NCBI GenBank assembly: GCA_022747635.1
Contig: JAKTNV010000017.1
Span: 1,232,501-1,296,500, forward strand
Length of the DNA stretch: 64,000 nt
Reading direction: 5' to 3'
Origin: Hetaerina americana
Lineage: Eukaryota; Arthropoda; Insecta; Odonata; Calopterygidae
Below, one piece after another: positions 1-10,259 of the stretch. Each line of letters starts with the position of its first letter. Within the stretch, counting starts at the first letter, position 1. The notes under the pieces are model-generated. The model worked only from the letters and a program-made list of their open reading frames with translations, was not told where the DNA came from and did not search any database. The translations under genes were made by a program, and so were the position numbers.

Positions 1-518
<518 letters not shown>

Positions 519-570
519 TATTTATTCGACATGGGACGCTCTTCGGCGACGCACAAAAAAATAAAACACA

Positions 571-641
571 TGTAGATTTTTAAAACATAGAAACACGAAG
601 GAGTGTCCTTTCTTTGTGTTTCTATGTTGTACAAATCTACA
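571..641. repeat. 71-nt foldback hairpin
   Basis: Two inverted arms pair without mismatch: TGTAGATTT (571-579) with AAATCTACA (633-641), and AACATAGAAACAC (584-596) with GTGTTTCTATGTT (616-628). They are separated by a symmetric 4x4 internal loop (TTAA opposite GTAC). The 19-nt apical region holds a further 5-bp stem, AAGGA (598-602) with TCCTT (606-610). The shape resembles a precursor-microRNA hairpin or a small foldback or MITE remnant; the sequence alone does not decide. No terminal TA duplication or transposase is attached. Confidence 0.75.
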
Positions 642-649
642 TCTCATGT

Positions 650-677
650 TTCCATATATATATATATATATATGGAA
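650..677. repeat. perfect 28-bp palindrome, TTCCA(TA)nTGGAA
   Basis: A (TA)n core is closed at both ends by TTCCA and TGGAA, giving a perfect inverted repeat without a loop. It lies 8 bp from the 571-641 hairpin, so the two may belong to one inverted-repeat element or mark a cruciform-prone spot. Confidence 0.7.
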
Positions 678-1120
678 TCGATAAAGAAAAAATATATATT
701 GCATTCCATGTACTAACTGTTAAAATAAGGAAAAAGGGAAGCTACAACGCGTAGAATCGTAGTTAGTAAAATCTAGAGATTAAGGCAAATGTTAAATAAT
801 TTACATGGACCTACAATAATATCGAGGGACATAAAAAAACAGCGCAATAGCTTCCAGAGCGCTATCTAGCACTGGGTAAAAATATCAACGTTGACAATGT
901 GCGCAACATACTCAAATACAGTATGTCATTGTGATAAATATTTTCCCTTGGTATTGTTCTCGCGGTATTAAATTAATTAAACGGGGAATAATGCCGCAAA
1001 TAAATAAAGAGCATCATGACGAGAAAGCATCGCTTTCCTTGATCGTCCATTACATGGAGCGTGCATGAAGAGACACATTTTCTCTTCTCAATGGGCCATA
1101 AATTTCCGGGGGCGAAAACA
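678..1120. other. AT-rich spacer 3' of the Tigger-like gene
   Basis: No coding potential seen. This is where the 3'UTR of the minus-strand gene at 1121 should lie. No canonical AATAAA was found on the minus strand here; only variants such as ATTTAATA near 965 were seen, so the transcript end is not defined. Confidence 0.5.
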
Positions 1121-3172
1121 TCAAGCGAAAACGGAGGAGCGCGGACGCATTTTACTGCAGTCATCCTTATAAACGCCCACCTTCTTGGCTTCAGCCAGCA
1201 GATCCCTCAGCACGAGCACGGGAGCCGGGCCAAATGCCTGCGTCTCTGCCCACAGGAGTGCTTTGCGCAGGTGTTCCACGGCCTCGGCCGCCCCCACCGA
1301 CTCCTCCTCCCACCTCCCCCCACCCCCCTCGTCTTCCTCCTCCCCTCCACCGTCTCCCGCGCCTTTGGAACCCTCACCCGAGACGCCGCCCGAACCCTCG
1401 CTGCCGCCCCACCCCTCCCCCCAAGTCTCGCCCCCCTGGTCAAAACCCAATTCCGCGGCCACCTTCCTCGCCTCTGACTTGGCCGCCTCCGCAAAGTGCA
1501 TCGGTGAGGGCGACGTCTCCGGCAAGAAGATGGCGTCCGCGCATAGTCTTATGGTCGATGGGGACACGGCCAACCACGAGCGATGGAGCAGCGGGAACAT
1601 GTCCCGGAGGCTAAAGGAGCGGATGAAGGGGTCCGTCGCCCCGCCATGGGGGTCCATCTCGATGGACGCAGCTGTCATTAGTTGCACCGCGTAGCGGGAC
1701 CTCATTTCGGAGGCGAGGGCCACGGACGCGGTCCGGTACTTCTCCCTCGTCGAGTCCATCGTGATCATCTTCACAGTGCCGTCAGAGGAAGTAACCGGAG
1801 AGCAGTGCCAGAGAACGGACACGTCCGGGGGCACCATTAGGACGAGGACGGACGAGGCGCAGGCCGAGCCAGAGCCCCACCAGCGACGTCGGCGGTCCGC
1901 CGTCACCGCGGGGGCAAGCTCACCCTCGAACCATGACTCGAGAGCCGCCCTCCAGGAGCCGCCGGGGGCGAACGCCACTGGCTGGCTCGAGGGGTCGACA
2001 CCCGAGAGGCACCTGGGGTTGGGGTGGTTCCCAAAGCAAAGGAGCCGGGCGCGGAGTTCCCCGTTCCGGCTCCCAGCCGCGAGAACCCACACTCGACCCC
2101 TACGGACTCCGCCCTCGACTTGAGTCCTTCTGGGCAAGGATCTCCAGGACAGGGAAAAGACCATCCCTACGTACATGTCCTCGTCCGAGTACCCAGAGGC
2201 CGCGTCGCCCTTCAGAACCTCCCGGAGAACGTCTTCCCCCGCGGCCTCCGCGACGTAACTTTTACAATCCTCCCCCTCCTCCTCCATCTTTATCTCCTCC
2301 TTTGTTGGTGCCGCGGTCATCGGAGGCATTTGGAAGTCTTCGGGAGCGGCAGGCCCTTCCAGCCGCCCTTCGCCCACGTCCTCCACCTTCACTTTCCTCT
2401 CCACCTCCACTCTCCCGTCCTCATCGTCTGCGCCCTCCTCCCGCTTCATTGACTCCGGGGCGTCCATGACCGAGGAGGACACGCCGTACCTCTCCTGCCA
2501 ACCCCGGATCCACTCCTCCGTCGGTCGGAGGGCATCCCCTCGTCCCCCCTCTTCGCCCCACCCCCCTCCTACCTCTTCCCTCTCTCCCCCGCTCCCTCCT
2601 TCCTCCCGCCCGCAAAGGCGCTTTGCTATCGCCTGGGCGCGGGCCGTGAGCTCGGCCATCGAAACCGTGGGCCGGTCCTGGTCCTGGGTCCTCCGAGCGT
2701 ACCAACGGTAGAGCTGCCTCTCCAGGTCCGCCTCCAGCCTCGAGCGCATCCTCCGCCTCTGGGGGCATCTCCCAGCCTTCACCCCCCGCCTCCAGCCACC
2801 CAAAGATCCCCCCGCGCCCCCGCCCTCCCTCCTCCACCATGCCTCCGACGCGCAGGAGGACGAGGACACCACCACGTCCTCATCATCGCGGTTTTGGGGG
2901 CAGCCATCATCCCAGACGCCTCCTCCACGACCTTCCGCGACCCCGTCAACCCCGCTCCCGACCCTTGCCTGCCCGTCCCCACCCTCAGGCTCCCTCCTCC
3001 CCCCGCCTCTGCCACTCGACCTACCCTCCTCACCCGCCTCCACTACCTCCTCCGCGGCACTCACATCTCGTTCCTCCTCCTCCCCCTCCTCCTCTCCGTC
3101 TTCCTCCCCACTCCCCGCCAGCCTTTTCCTCCCCCCGGCCGACGAACGCGCCGACACCGGCAACACGAGGCA
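1121..3172 (-). CDS. Tigger/jerky-like CENP-B domain protein, likely domesticated transposase
   Basis: Open frame of about 680 codons, closed by a stop at 1121-1123 and opened after a stop at 3173-3175. Residue numbers count from a GTG at 3166. Residues 1-139 are Glu/Gly/Arg-rich low complexity. The first in-frame ATG is residue 140 (2749), giving about 542 aa; alternatively the start lies in an upstream exon. Residues about 143-230 match the CENP-B/Tc5-type helix-turn-helix (LEADLERQLYRWYARR, then EEWIRGWQERYGVS), with a Gly/Glu insert at about 188-212. Residues about 333-480 keep the scaffold of the pogo/Tigger DDE region: WRSLPRRT, NPRCLSG, WFEGELAP and VPPDV. The catalytic Asp before WRSLPRRT is replaced (YVGMVF), the LDNAPAH-type block is missing, and the third Asp is not in its usual context. 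The C-terminus keeps jerky-like helices (SWLAVSPSTIRLCADAIF; LRKALLWAETQAF). A dead active site with a long open frame suggests a host DNA-binding protein rather than an active transposase. An old GC-rich transposon copy is the alternative. The pogo N-terminal HTH is not visible. Confidence 0.72.
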   Translation of the reverse strand, partial: CLVLPVSARSSAGGRKRLAGSGEEDGEEEGEEEERDVSAAEEVVEAGEEGRSSGRGGGRREPEGGDGQARVGSGVDGVAEGRGGGVWDDGCPQNRDDEDVVVSSSSCASEAWWRREGGGAGGSLGGWRRGVKAGRCPQRRRMRSRLEADLERQLYRWYARRTQDQDRPTVSMAELTARAQAIAKRLCGREEGGSGGEREEVGGGWGEEGGRGDALRPTEEWIRGWQERYGVSSSVMDAPESMKREEGADDEDGRVEVERKVKVEDVGEGRLEGPAAPEDFQMPPMTAAPTKEEIKMEEEGEDCKSYVAEAAGEDVLREVLKGDAASGYSDEDMYVGMVFSLSWRSLPRRTQVEGGVRRGRVWVLAAGSRNGELRARLLCFGNHPNPRCLSGVDPSSQPVAFAPGGSWRAALESWFEGELAPAVTADRRRRWWGSGSACASSVLVLMVPPDVSVLWHCSPVTSSDGTVKMITMDSTREKYRTASVALASEMRSRYAVQLMTAASIEMDPHGGATDPFIRSFSLRDMFPLLHRSWLAVSPSTIRLCADAIFLPETSPSPMHFAEAAKSEARKVAAELGFDQGGETWGEGWGGSEGSGGVSGEGSKGAGDGGGEEEDEGGGGRWEEESVGAAEAVEHLRKALLWAETQAFGPAPVLVLRDLLAEAKKVGVYKDDCSKMRPRSSVFA

Positions 3173-3213
3173 CTACCACCACCACCGCCGCCACCACCAA
3201 TACGACCACTACC
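3170..3213. repeat. (ACC)n / (GGT)n trinucleotide tract
   Basis: Imperfect ACC/GCC repeats immediately upstream of the Tigger-like frame. On the gene strand they create Val-rich or Gly-rich spurious frames (VVVVLVV and GGGGGGGG). Contraction or expansion here could shift the apparent gene start. Confidence 0.7.
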
Positions 3214-4079
3214 TCTTCTCGGGACACCAACACACTCGCGTGCCAACACCACCACTTCAGCCCGTCCGCGACTCCGCACCCCGATAACCCCCCCTCATCC
3301 GCCTTCCGCGGCTTCCATCAAACGCGTCCAGGCAATGGCGTCCAGGATTGGCGTCTGCGGAGAAAGGAGTCCCACTTCCACGCCACCGTCTTATCGCCCA
3401 ATAGTCTCTTCCGTCTCTTCTTTTTCCTTTGAATCGCGGGCTCCTCGTGAGGTACCCTTCCCTAAAGGTCACGCAGACACGACTGATATGACGGTGGAGG
3501 GGGAGGGGATGGGAGATTATGTATCGGAGGAGCCGCCGCCCTAGTTGTATCCGGGGAACAGCGGGAAATATGTATTCCTACACGGCCCGCCGCCCTTCCT
3601 CCCCAGCGGAAAAAAATAAAACGTCTAGATATGCACAACCCGCTCTCGTGGACGGCAGCTCACAGTTCTTGACACTGCCACTTCATAAAAGAAAAATATT
3701 TTCTACTCCGAATGGGGAATTTGATAAATGGGGCGTGGGATGGCGCCGAGGGGATGGGGTGGTGACGGATATTGGAAAATAAAAACAAATAAGCAGCGGG
3801 ATGGATACGCGATTAAGCTTGCGGTTGGTCCAAAAGAATCTTCTCCTTGGGTCACCACGACGCACCAGGGGGACGCCGCCGCTAATTACGCAATTTACGC
3901 CTCGCAGACACGCACGTACACTTACGAGTCACTCCCGCATGCTTCCCGGAGCACGGATCTCAATGAAAAAAAAGAGGGGGGGTCCACCGGGAGCAAAGCA
4001 GACACAACGAGGGACACACACGGTATTGAAGCGCCGACGATGGCTCCGGGAGACCGACTGCCGCTCGCCGAATCCCAGC
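3214..4079 (-). other. upstream flank of the Tigger-like gene, possible 5' exon
   Basis: GC-rich at the gene end. On the minus strand there is a good acceptor-like signal (CTCCTTTCTCCGCAG) near 3353-3367 and a donor-like CTC/GTAAGTGTAC near 3920, so a 5' leader exon is conceivable. No frame encoding the missing pogo-type N-terminal HTH was recognised. No defined TATA box or initiator was identified. Confidence 0.25.
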
Positions 4080-4960
4080 CTCATTTCCTCCCTCCCACTG
4101 TATCTCCTCTCTCTTCTCTCTCTCTCTCCATTCCCTTCAGCCCCCTCACCCTGTGCCCCCCTCCCTTCCATCCACCCTTTTCGCTAAAAACCTCCCCAAC
4201 ACCGCCCGCCCACCCACCTTCCCGCTCACCCCCTACCCCCTTTGCCCTTATCGTGTCTCTATCTGTGTATATGTGTTCCCCCGTCTCTCTTTCCCTATAC
4301 CTCTCTCCTCTCTCTCTGTTTCACCCACCTCACTCACTGTATATATCCCTCCGCTTCTCTTTCCCCCTTCCGTCCCCCTCCCGGCCCCCGAAAACGCCCC
4401 CTCCTCTTCATCCCGCGCCCCCCCTCGTTCCACGCGCGTCTGCCGGTCTATCCGTCCGTCTCTTCCCTTTGGAAGCGCCCGACGCCGCCCTCTCCCCCTC
4501 CCCCACGCCTCTCCTCTTCCCACTACACAACCCCACAGAGCGCCGCTCTCTTCTCCCTCCACCCCCTCTCTCTCTCTGTCGGCAGACATCAAAGGGATAC
4601 GGCTCACACCACTCCTCCACTGTGGATAGCTGCGGACCCACACCACCACTTCCACCGCGCCGACCCCCTTTACTCTTCTTTCCTTTCGACTCCATCCCAC
4701 ACACACACACACCACCACCGCCATCACCTCCCTTCCCCCCTCGCTGTCCCTCTTCGCATTTCATATTAACCTACCTCCCGCCTCCCCTCCCCCTTTTCCT
4801 CTCTCTCTCTCTTGAAAGAGAGCAAAAAACAACTCTTGCACCCCCCACCCATTTCACCGTACCCTTACCCAACGCTCCCCACACCCTCTTCGTTCGAGCT
4901 CCACTTTTCTACCCCTCCCCACACCAATTCCCCATCCTTCCTATCTCGTCCCTCTCCTCG
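4080..4960. promoter_or_regulatory. long polypyrimidine (CT/CCCT) tract upstream of the gene
   Basis: Roughly 880 bp are strongly C+T-rich on the plus strand, and hence GAGA-rich on the minus strand, the coding strand of the Tigger-like gene. Pure CT runs occur near 4102-4132 and 4798-4814, and a (CA)n/(CAC)n run at 4698-4720. Arrays of GAGAG are typical GAGA-factor targets in insects, and such tracts can form triplex DNA. The promoter role is inferred only from position, about 1 kb upstream of the gene. The 453-codon Pro/Ser/Leu-rich frame across it is explained by lack of stop codons in CT-rich DNA. Confidence 0.35.
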
Positions 4961-5317
4961 AGTGGAGGGGGTACACGTCGGGAAATCGGCGACAGAGATA
5001 GAGAGGGGGAGAAGAGAAAGAGAGAGGGTACAGAGACGGGCGGCGTCCGTGTCCTCCACAAAGGATACACGGCGAATGGAGAAGCGTAGGAGAAAGGAGG
5101 CTTTGGCGGAGTGAGGGGAAGAGAGGAAAGAAAGGGGTAAAAGGGGGTACGGGATGGTCCTAAGAAAATGTGCGTGAAAGAGGAGAAAAGTGTAAGGGAG
5201 TTGGCTTAAATGAAGCTTGTTTTGTAGGTAAAATAGTTTATATTTTTTTAAATCACCACTCATCAATTAGTTTTAGGGATTACACAACTGTTTCTTTAAT
5301 GCCCAATTTATACTATT

Positions 5318-5320
<3 letters not shown>
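4961..5320. other. GA-rich then AT-rich spacer
   Basis: The purine/pyrimidine bias flips at about 4960, and 4970-5160 is GAGA-rich on the plus strand, opposite to the tract before it. This makes an imperfect mirror around 4960. No gene seen. Confidence 0.5.
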
Positions 5321-5411
<91 letters not shown>

Positions 5412-5415
5412 CATA
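5321..5415. repeat. (TA)n(CA)n compound microsatellite
   Basis: About 35 uninterrupted TA units followed by (AC)n and a short TACATATATACAT tail. Simple repeat. Confidence 0.97.
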
Positions 5416-5989
5416 ACACACCATCTGAATTTTGGACCGCAGCCAACCCTAAAATATTTTATCAAGTCACCGTGCCATCCTCACGCACTGTCATAAAGTC
5501 TAGTCACAGCTATCGAAAATAAGACGAAATAGATAACAATAGCGTTTTCAATAGTTCGTTCTCCCTTACTCAAGTGAAACGTGTCGCATGTCTCAGTGGC
5601 TCCATGTGAATACAAAATGTTCTATCAGACTCATGCATTGATGTCGTATTGCTAGGTTTTTCCCCATATTTGCCATTTCTTCTCTCCGCATTGGAGGATC
5701 CGGCTTGGCAAATTTTGATGGTTGATATTCAAAATAAAGACGACGAAATGTTGGAGGTTAGTGTAATACCACTGATTTTGAAAGCATGCGATGTTGCCAT
5801 GACATGACTAGAAGTTCTTATTAGCACTCATGGAAACTACTCGAAATATTTCTCATAATTCTTGGAAAAGCCAGATAAAATAAGTGAGATATAAAGCATT
5901 GCACAGAGTCAAATTCAGTAAAGAAAAAAAGCATAAATTCTCTAAGAGGTGCGGGGAAAATTTGATTTGTTTTCCAAATGTTGATGGAT
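5416..5989. other. AT-rich non-coding DNA
   Basis: No open frame, repeat or RNA gene that I can support. Confidence 0.5.
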
Positions 5990-6060
5990 TACAAGATTAC
6001 AACCCAGGACCGTACCTATAAGCGCCACAGGCTTTGCACCTAACCGCACACCGATCATGG
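5990..6060 (-). repeat. tRNA-derived SINE relic (tRNA-His-like head)
   Basis: On the minus strand a D-arm/A-box-like GGTTAGGTGC (about 6045-6036) is followed by an anticodon-arm-like stem AAGC/GCTT (6034-6031 and 6023-6020). It encloses the 7-nt loop CTGTGGC, i.e. T33 and a GTG (His) anticodon. Then comes a B-box-like GGGTTGTAATC (6005-5995; consensus GGTTCRANTCC). A-to-B spacing of about 31 nt fits a tRNA or SINE promoter. The T-stem is badly paired and no acceptor stem is clear, so this is a degenerate SINE or tRNA pseudogene, not a working tRNA. Confidence 0.4.
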
Positions 6061-7359
6061 CGGCTTCATCATACGCCTCCCATCTTCCGAATTTGCCAAC
6101 TCATTTGCGTGAACGCGCACGGAAATAAAACAACAATCAATACTTCCACCGAAACCCCTTCCATAACGTGGGATGTAGCCGGAAAGGGTAAATATGAAAG
6201 TAATTTCGCAGGATGGGCCTCGACTTTCTGGCTTGAACTGTTCCGTTTTCATCCCTGTCCGTGTCACCCCCCTCCCCCCTGCCGTCCCCAGAGCACTCAG
6301 ACGCGCCTTTGTCATTACCCTCCTCCGCACCCCACACTTTCCTCTCGCTCTCTCCTGCATCAAAAGCACTCCCTTTGAAGAGGGGAATCAAAGGAAAATT
6401 ATCGTAGTTCATGAAGTGATAAAAGGTAGGCGTGTCCGCGAGGTGTGCAATTGCATTCAAGGGAAGGATACCATCCCTTCATTGTCGCACGCAAAACGTG
6501 AAAAGGCTATACTCCCAAAAGACTGTAGGGCGGACGGCTATACGACAGACCTATAACTAGCTTAGCATAGCATACTGAAAGATTATTGCAGCAAGATAGA
6601 ACAAGAAAGCCACCACTGATTTCCATTCAACATAATAGGAATTTATCACACCTTGATAAAACTCCTGAAATGAACTAGAATAAAGTCGAGGTCATTTCAA
6701 ACGGATACGCTCAATCCCATGCGAGCATGATGCGACCAGGCATAAAAGTCATTTTTATCCTAAGTGAATATTCCCCTTACTCCCACATGAAAGGAAGATA
6801 TAAATACCGAAAGTAAATCATATACAGAGAAAAAAATTGTTGAAACGGACAATTTGATGTAAATCAGAGTTGTTAGATATGTTTACGAATAATTCTTCTC
6901 GTACGAAATTCAAACGGGTAAAATAAATTTGAGGGAGTCGAAAAGTCCCTATAACTTAATATGAAATTTTTTGAAAACCTAAATTATGTAGCTTGTTGGT
7001 TTCCCTCTAATCAGTATATCCAGATTTCCACAAAAACAGCCTTTCATCTTAAAATAATTTATTTTAATAATCTACGTTTCATTCATGGATAATTAAAAAA
7101 GAATGTGCCTAACTCTGCGACTAAGACAGATGAGGACCCAATCTGACAACATCTGGAATAGTTTCATAAAGGTTCTATTCATTTTCATTGACAGAACAGC
7201 CTAATGAATTTTCACTCCTGAAACTTATTACCTTGATCCTTTTGCTATACATTTAACGATTTTTACGACTAAAATGAAGTTATAATTCTGAAAAAATTCA
7301 AAATCTGCTATCTCTCTCACTCATCATCAGATATTTGACTACCATCACCGAATTCGAAT
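6061..7359. other. mostly AT-rich non-coding DNA
   Basis: Contains a small CT-rich patch at 6230-6370 and otherwise AT-rich sequence with scattered stops in all frames. A 120-codon frame over the CT patch has no recognisable domain. Nothing else seen. Confidence 0.5.
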
Positions 7360-8230
7360 CGCGTTTCCACGCTAGGAACACGAACCCTTATGGAAAATGG
7401 TCGGAAAAACATGCATAGGAGGAAAGAGAATATCACGATGGAGACAAATGTCTTCGGGCGAGAATGAAGAAAAAAGAGGAAGGGAAACGGGGCATCCAAA
7501 TCAAAAGCCCCGTCGCGAAAACTGAATGAGCCGCAAATGCATAAAAGATATTCAAGATGAGAATATTTAGGGAAGAAGAAACGGAAGCGAAACAGGGGAG
7601 CGGAGGCGTGCAAGAGCGAGGGACCGATGATAAAAGAGCCGGTGCGCCGGGATATCGAGGGTGGAAAAAATTAGGTTGCGAAACGCAGAAAAAAACGAAG
7701 AAGAAAGAAGGTGGGAGCGGGGGACGTTAGGGGGTGTCAGGTGAGGGGGCGGCGGAAGGCAAAGAGGCTAAGGTTTTTAAAGGGATGAGCACTCGGGGAA
7801 AGGGGGACCTCGACGGGAACGGGCAAGGAGCGGGAGAGATGACGAAGGGTGTGGAAAGTGTATTGGGGTAGTGGGTTGGCTGTGGGGAACAGGAAGATCT
7901 CGCCTGGGGTGGGCGGGGATCGGAGGAAAGGAAACAAGGAAAGGGGAATGAAATTAGAAAAGGAAAGGCGAAAAATGGGACGAGACGGGAAAAGACGAAG
8001 GAGCAGGGAAGGAGAAGGGAGAGTGAAAGGCAAAGAAACGAATTATAAGCGGAAAGGAGGAATGGATGAGATTAAAGGGGAATGGCGCGACTTGGGCCTT
8101 AAGGACTTCGGCGCGAGAACGGCGGTAAAAACAGAGACGGGCCATGGATGCAAATTGAGAATGAAACGACTTACAAGAATTGGGTTCAAAGTGAGAAGGA
8201 AAGGTCGGAAGAATATTTTCATGGATTTTA
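7360..8230. other. G+A-rich island
   Basis: Strong purine excess on the plus strand (runs such as GGGAAAGGGGGACC and AAAGGAAAGGCG) with CpGs. Frames on either strand are Lys/Arg/Gly-rich or Ser/Phe/Pro-rich, as purine-rich DNA predicts. No domain recognised. Confidence 0.6.
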
Positions 8231-10259
8231 TCAACCTTACATCCCCCTATTTGCCAAATTAAATAAATAAAGTAAGTGTCATTCAATTTAATAAAATTAC
8301 AATAAAAACCAATTAAAGATATTCGACTTAAGTGTACAAGAACTGTAAAAGGGACTTATTCATGTAAATAGAAGGATATTTTAAGTGAATACTTTTTGTT
8401 TTAATAATACAAGAGTTTTGGAATCCATTTAGTTAAATAGATGAAATTGGTCCGAGGATTTAAAAATAGACAAATCATTAGTTGACGGACTGACTTAACC
8501 TTGGAATACGTCAGTATCATGAACGGTGTACCCAAATAGTACAGTATTCATTTATACACGATATACGTGTATAGCGAAAGGACGTGACAATCGGCAAGCA
8601 TTATAAAGAAGATCCTGTGAACGACTAATAAATGTTATAGATTAGAAAAAAGACATTTCATTAAGTTGGCACGTAAAGTTAGAAAAAATTAAAGACACGA
8701 TAGTGGCAGTTGATGAAATGACAAAAATAATGGCTTCTGATAACGCTTCGTGCAGTAATTTGGGCACACCATAGAGAAATTGATAGCTTCTTAAATCCTC
8801 TATTTATAACGAGTAAAGTCATCAAAGATTCCATGTCGATGAAATATTGGGTTGCCAAATATCGACTCACTATTTGAAATTTGTTAGTTAAGATATATAT
8901 TTTTGCAAATTTTGCAAAGGGCATTCAGTTTTTTTTTTGTTTTACAAAAAGCGCTTAGGCTAGTGAAACTACCCTAACTAAAGGTAATAAGTCAGAATTG
9001 AGAATTGCGACTACTAGCAGCTTTAAATAAAACGCAGTAAAAGATCAAATACATATCCCAAAATTAGTTGATAACTTGGTTATTCACATACTCTTCACTA
9101 CTCTACATTAAAAGTTACTGTTGCGGCATCTCCCGCAGTTTCTTTGAATTTACTCTACGGTACATGGTACAGTGAGTCAATGGAAAAAGATGGTGAATGG
9201 CATGAGTTTTTACCGTTTAGATTGGGGGAGAGGATCTTTCCGGGATGTTGGCAAGAAAATATCTGTGAACAAGAGATCAAACTAATTCCAGCGTTTGTTT
9301 CTCATAGTCTATCTTTGAGATCGATTGTAATATATCAATAAGACTACAATCAGCGTTTTGATCTTTAGAAGTTTTATCTCATTTCAGTTCTTTTACGATA
9401 ATTGGAAATTATTTTTGATTCATTTCCTCTTAGATTCAATCGCAAAAACTGATAAATAAATAAATGAATGTATATCAAATTTGAACGGCGGAATAGAAGA
9501 CAGAAATATAATAGATAACATGAATAAGGTCTTAAGAGTCTGACCTTCGTATGGGTCTTCGAGAGCACTCCAGTTTATCGCAACCATCCGATAGCGGACA
9601 AGCTTGCGTATAGTAAAAGTTTAAAACTTTCATATGCAAAGTAAATCATACAAGGAAAATAATAAATATTCTTACAAGGAGAGAGTTAAGAGAAAAGAGA
9701 TGAAAACTGAGGAAAAAATTAAACCAAGGCACCCAAATCCAGAGCGAGTTTTAACGTTCTGAAGCAATGCTTGGGCAAAGGAAAAGACTATCTTGTGTAC
9801 AGAAAGACAGAGGGCAAAGAAAAGAAAACATGACAATAAAACGAGAAAATAAAAGAAAATATAAGTTGCTTTTACCAGACAAATGGAAAATAAAGCGAGC
9901 ACAGCAACGATGGGTAAAATTTGATTCCATACGCAAGAGAGGCTGCATCACTGTCACACGCAATGCATCAAAACTAGAAATGACGCAACAAGACTACTTG
10001 ACTATTAACATAAATGTTATATTTTTCCAAAGCGTACGCGGCTCATTCCCGCCCTATCCACAATTTGTGCTCTTCATTAAAATAAATTGTTGAACATAGA
10101 CACGCATGAAGACACCTAACAGCAACAATAATTACAAATATCCCTTTTAAATATGGTAAATGACGTATTTACTGACATAAATGATATTCAGAATAACGCA
10201 AACATAAAAGTAAGGGTAGTTATATTTTTTAAAACAATTTCATGCCCAAGTAATAATAA
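8231..10259. other. AT-rich non-coding DNA
   Basis: No supported gene. A 65-codon frame at 9144-9341 (plus) has unusually protein-like composition (MEKDGEWHEFLPF) and follows a CTCCCGCAG acceptor-like site near 9138. It matches no family I know and has no donor before its stop. Confidence 0.45.

Noticed and set aside
1061..2469. Several 120-178-codon plus frames opposite the Tigger-like gene
   Set aside because: Antisense shadows of the GC-rich minus-strand coding frame; Pro/Ser/Arg-rich without domains.
3728..5089. 453-codon plus frame, Pro/Ser/Leu-rich
   Set aside because: CT-rich DNA rarely forms stop codons. Other frames of the same tract are also open, and no domain or non-repetitive segment is present.
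7224..7288. Possible minus-strand exon after GAATTTTTTCAG
   Set aside because: 19 AT-rich codons (Ile/Val/Lys) and a weak gtaata donor; readily produced by chance in this composition.
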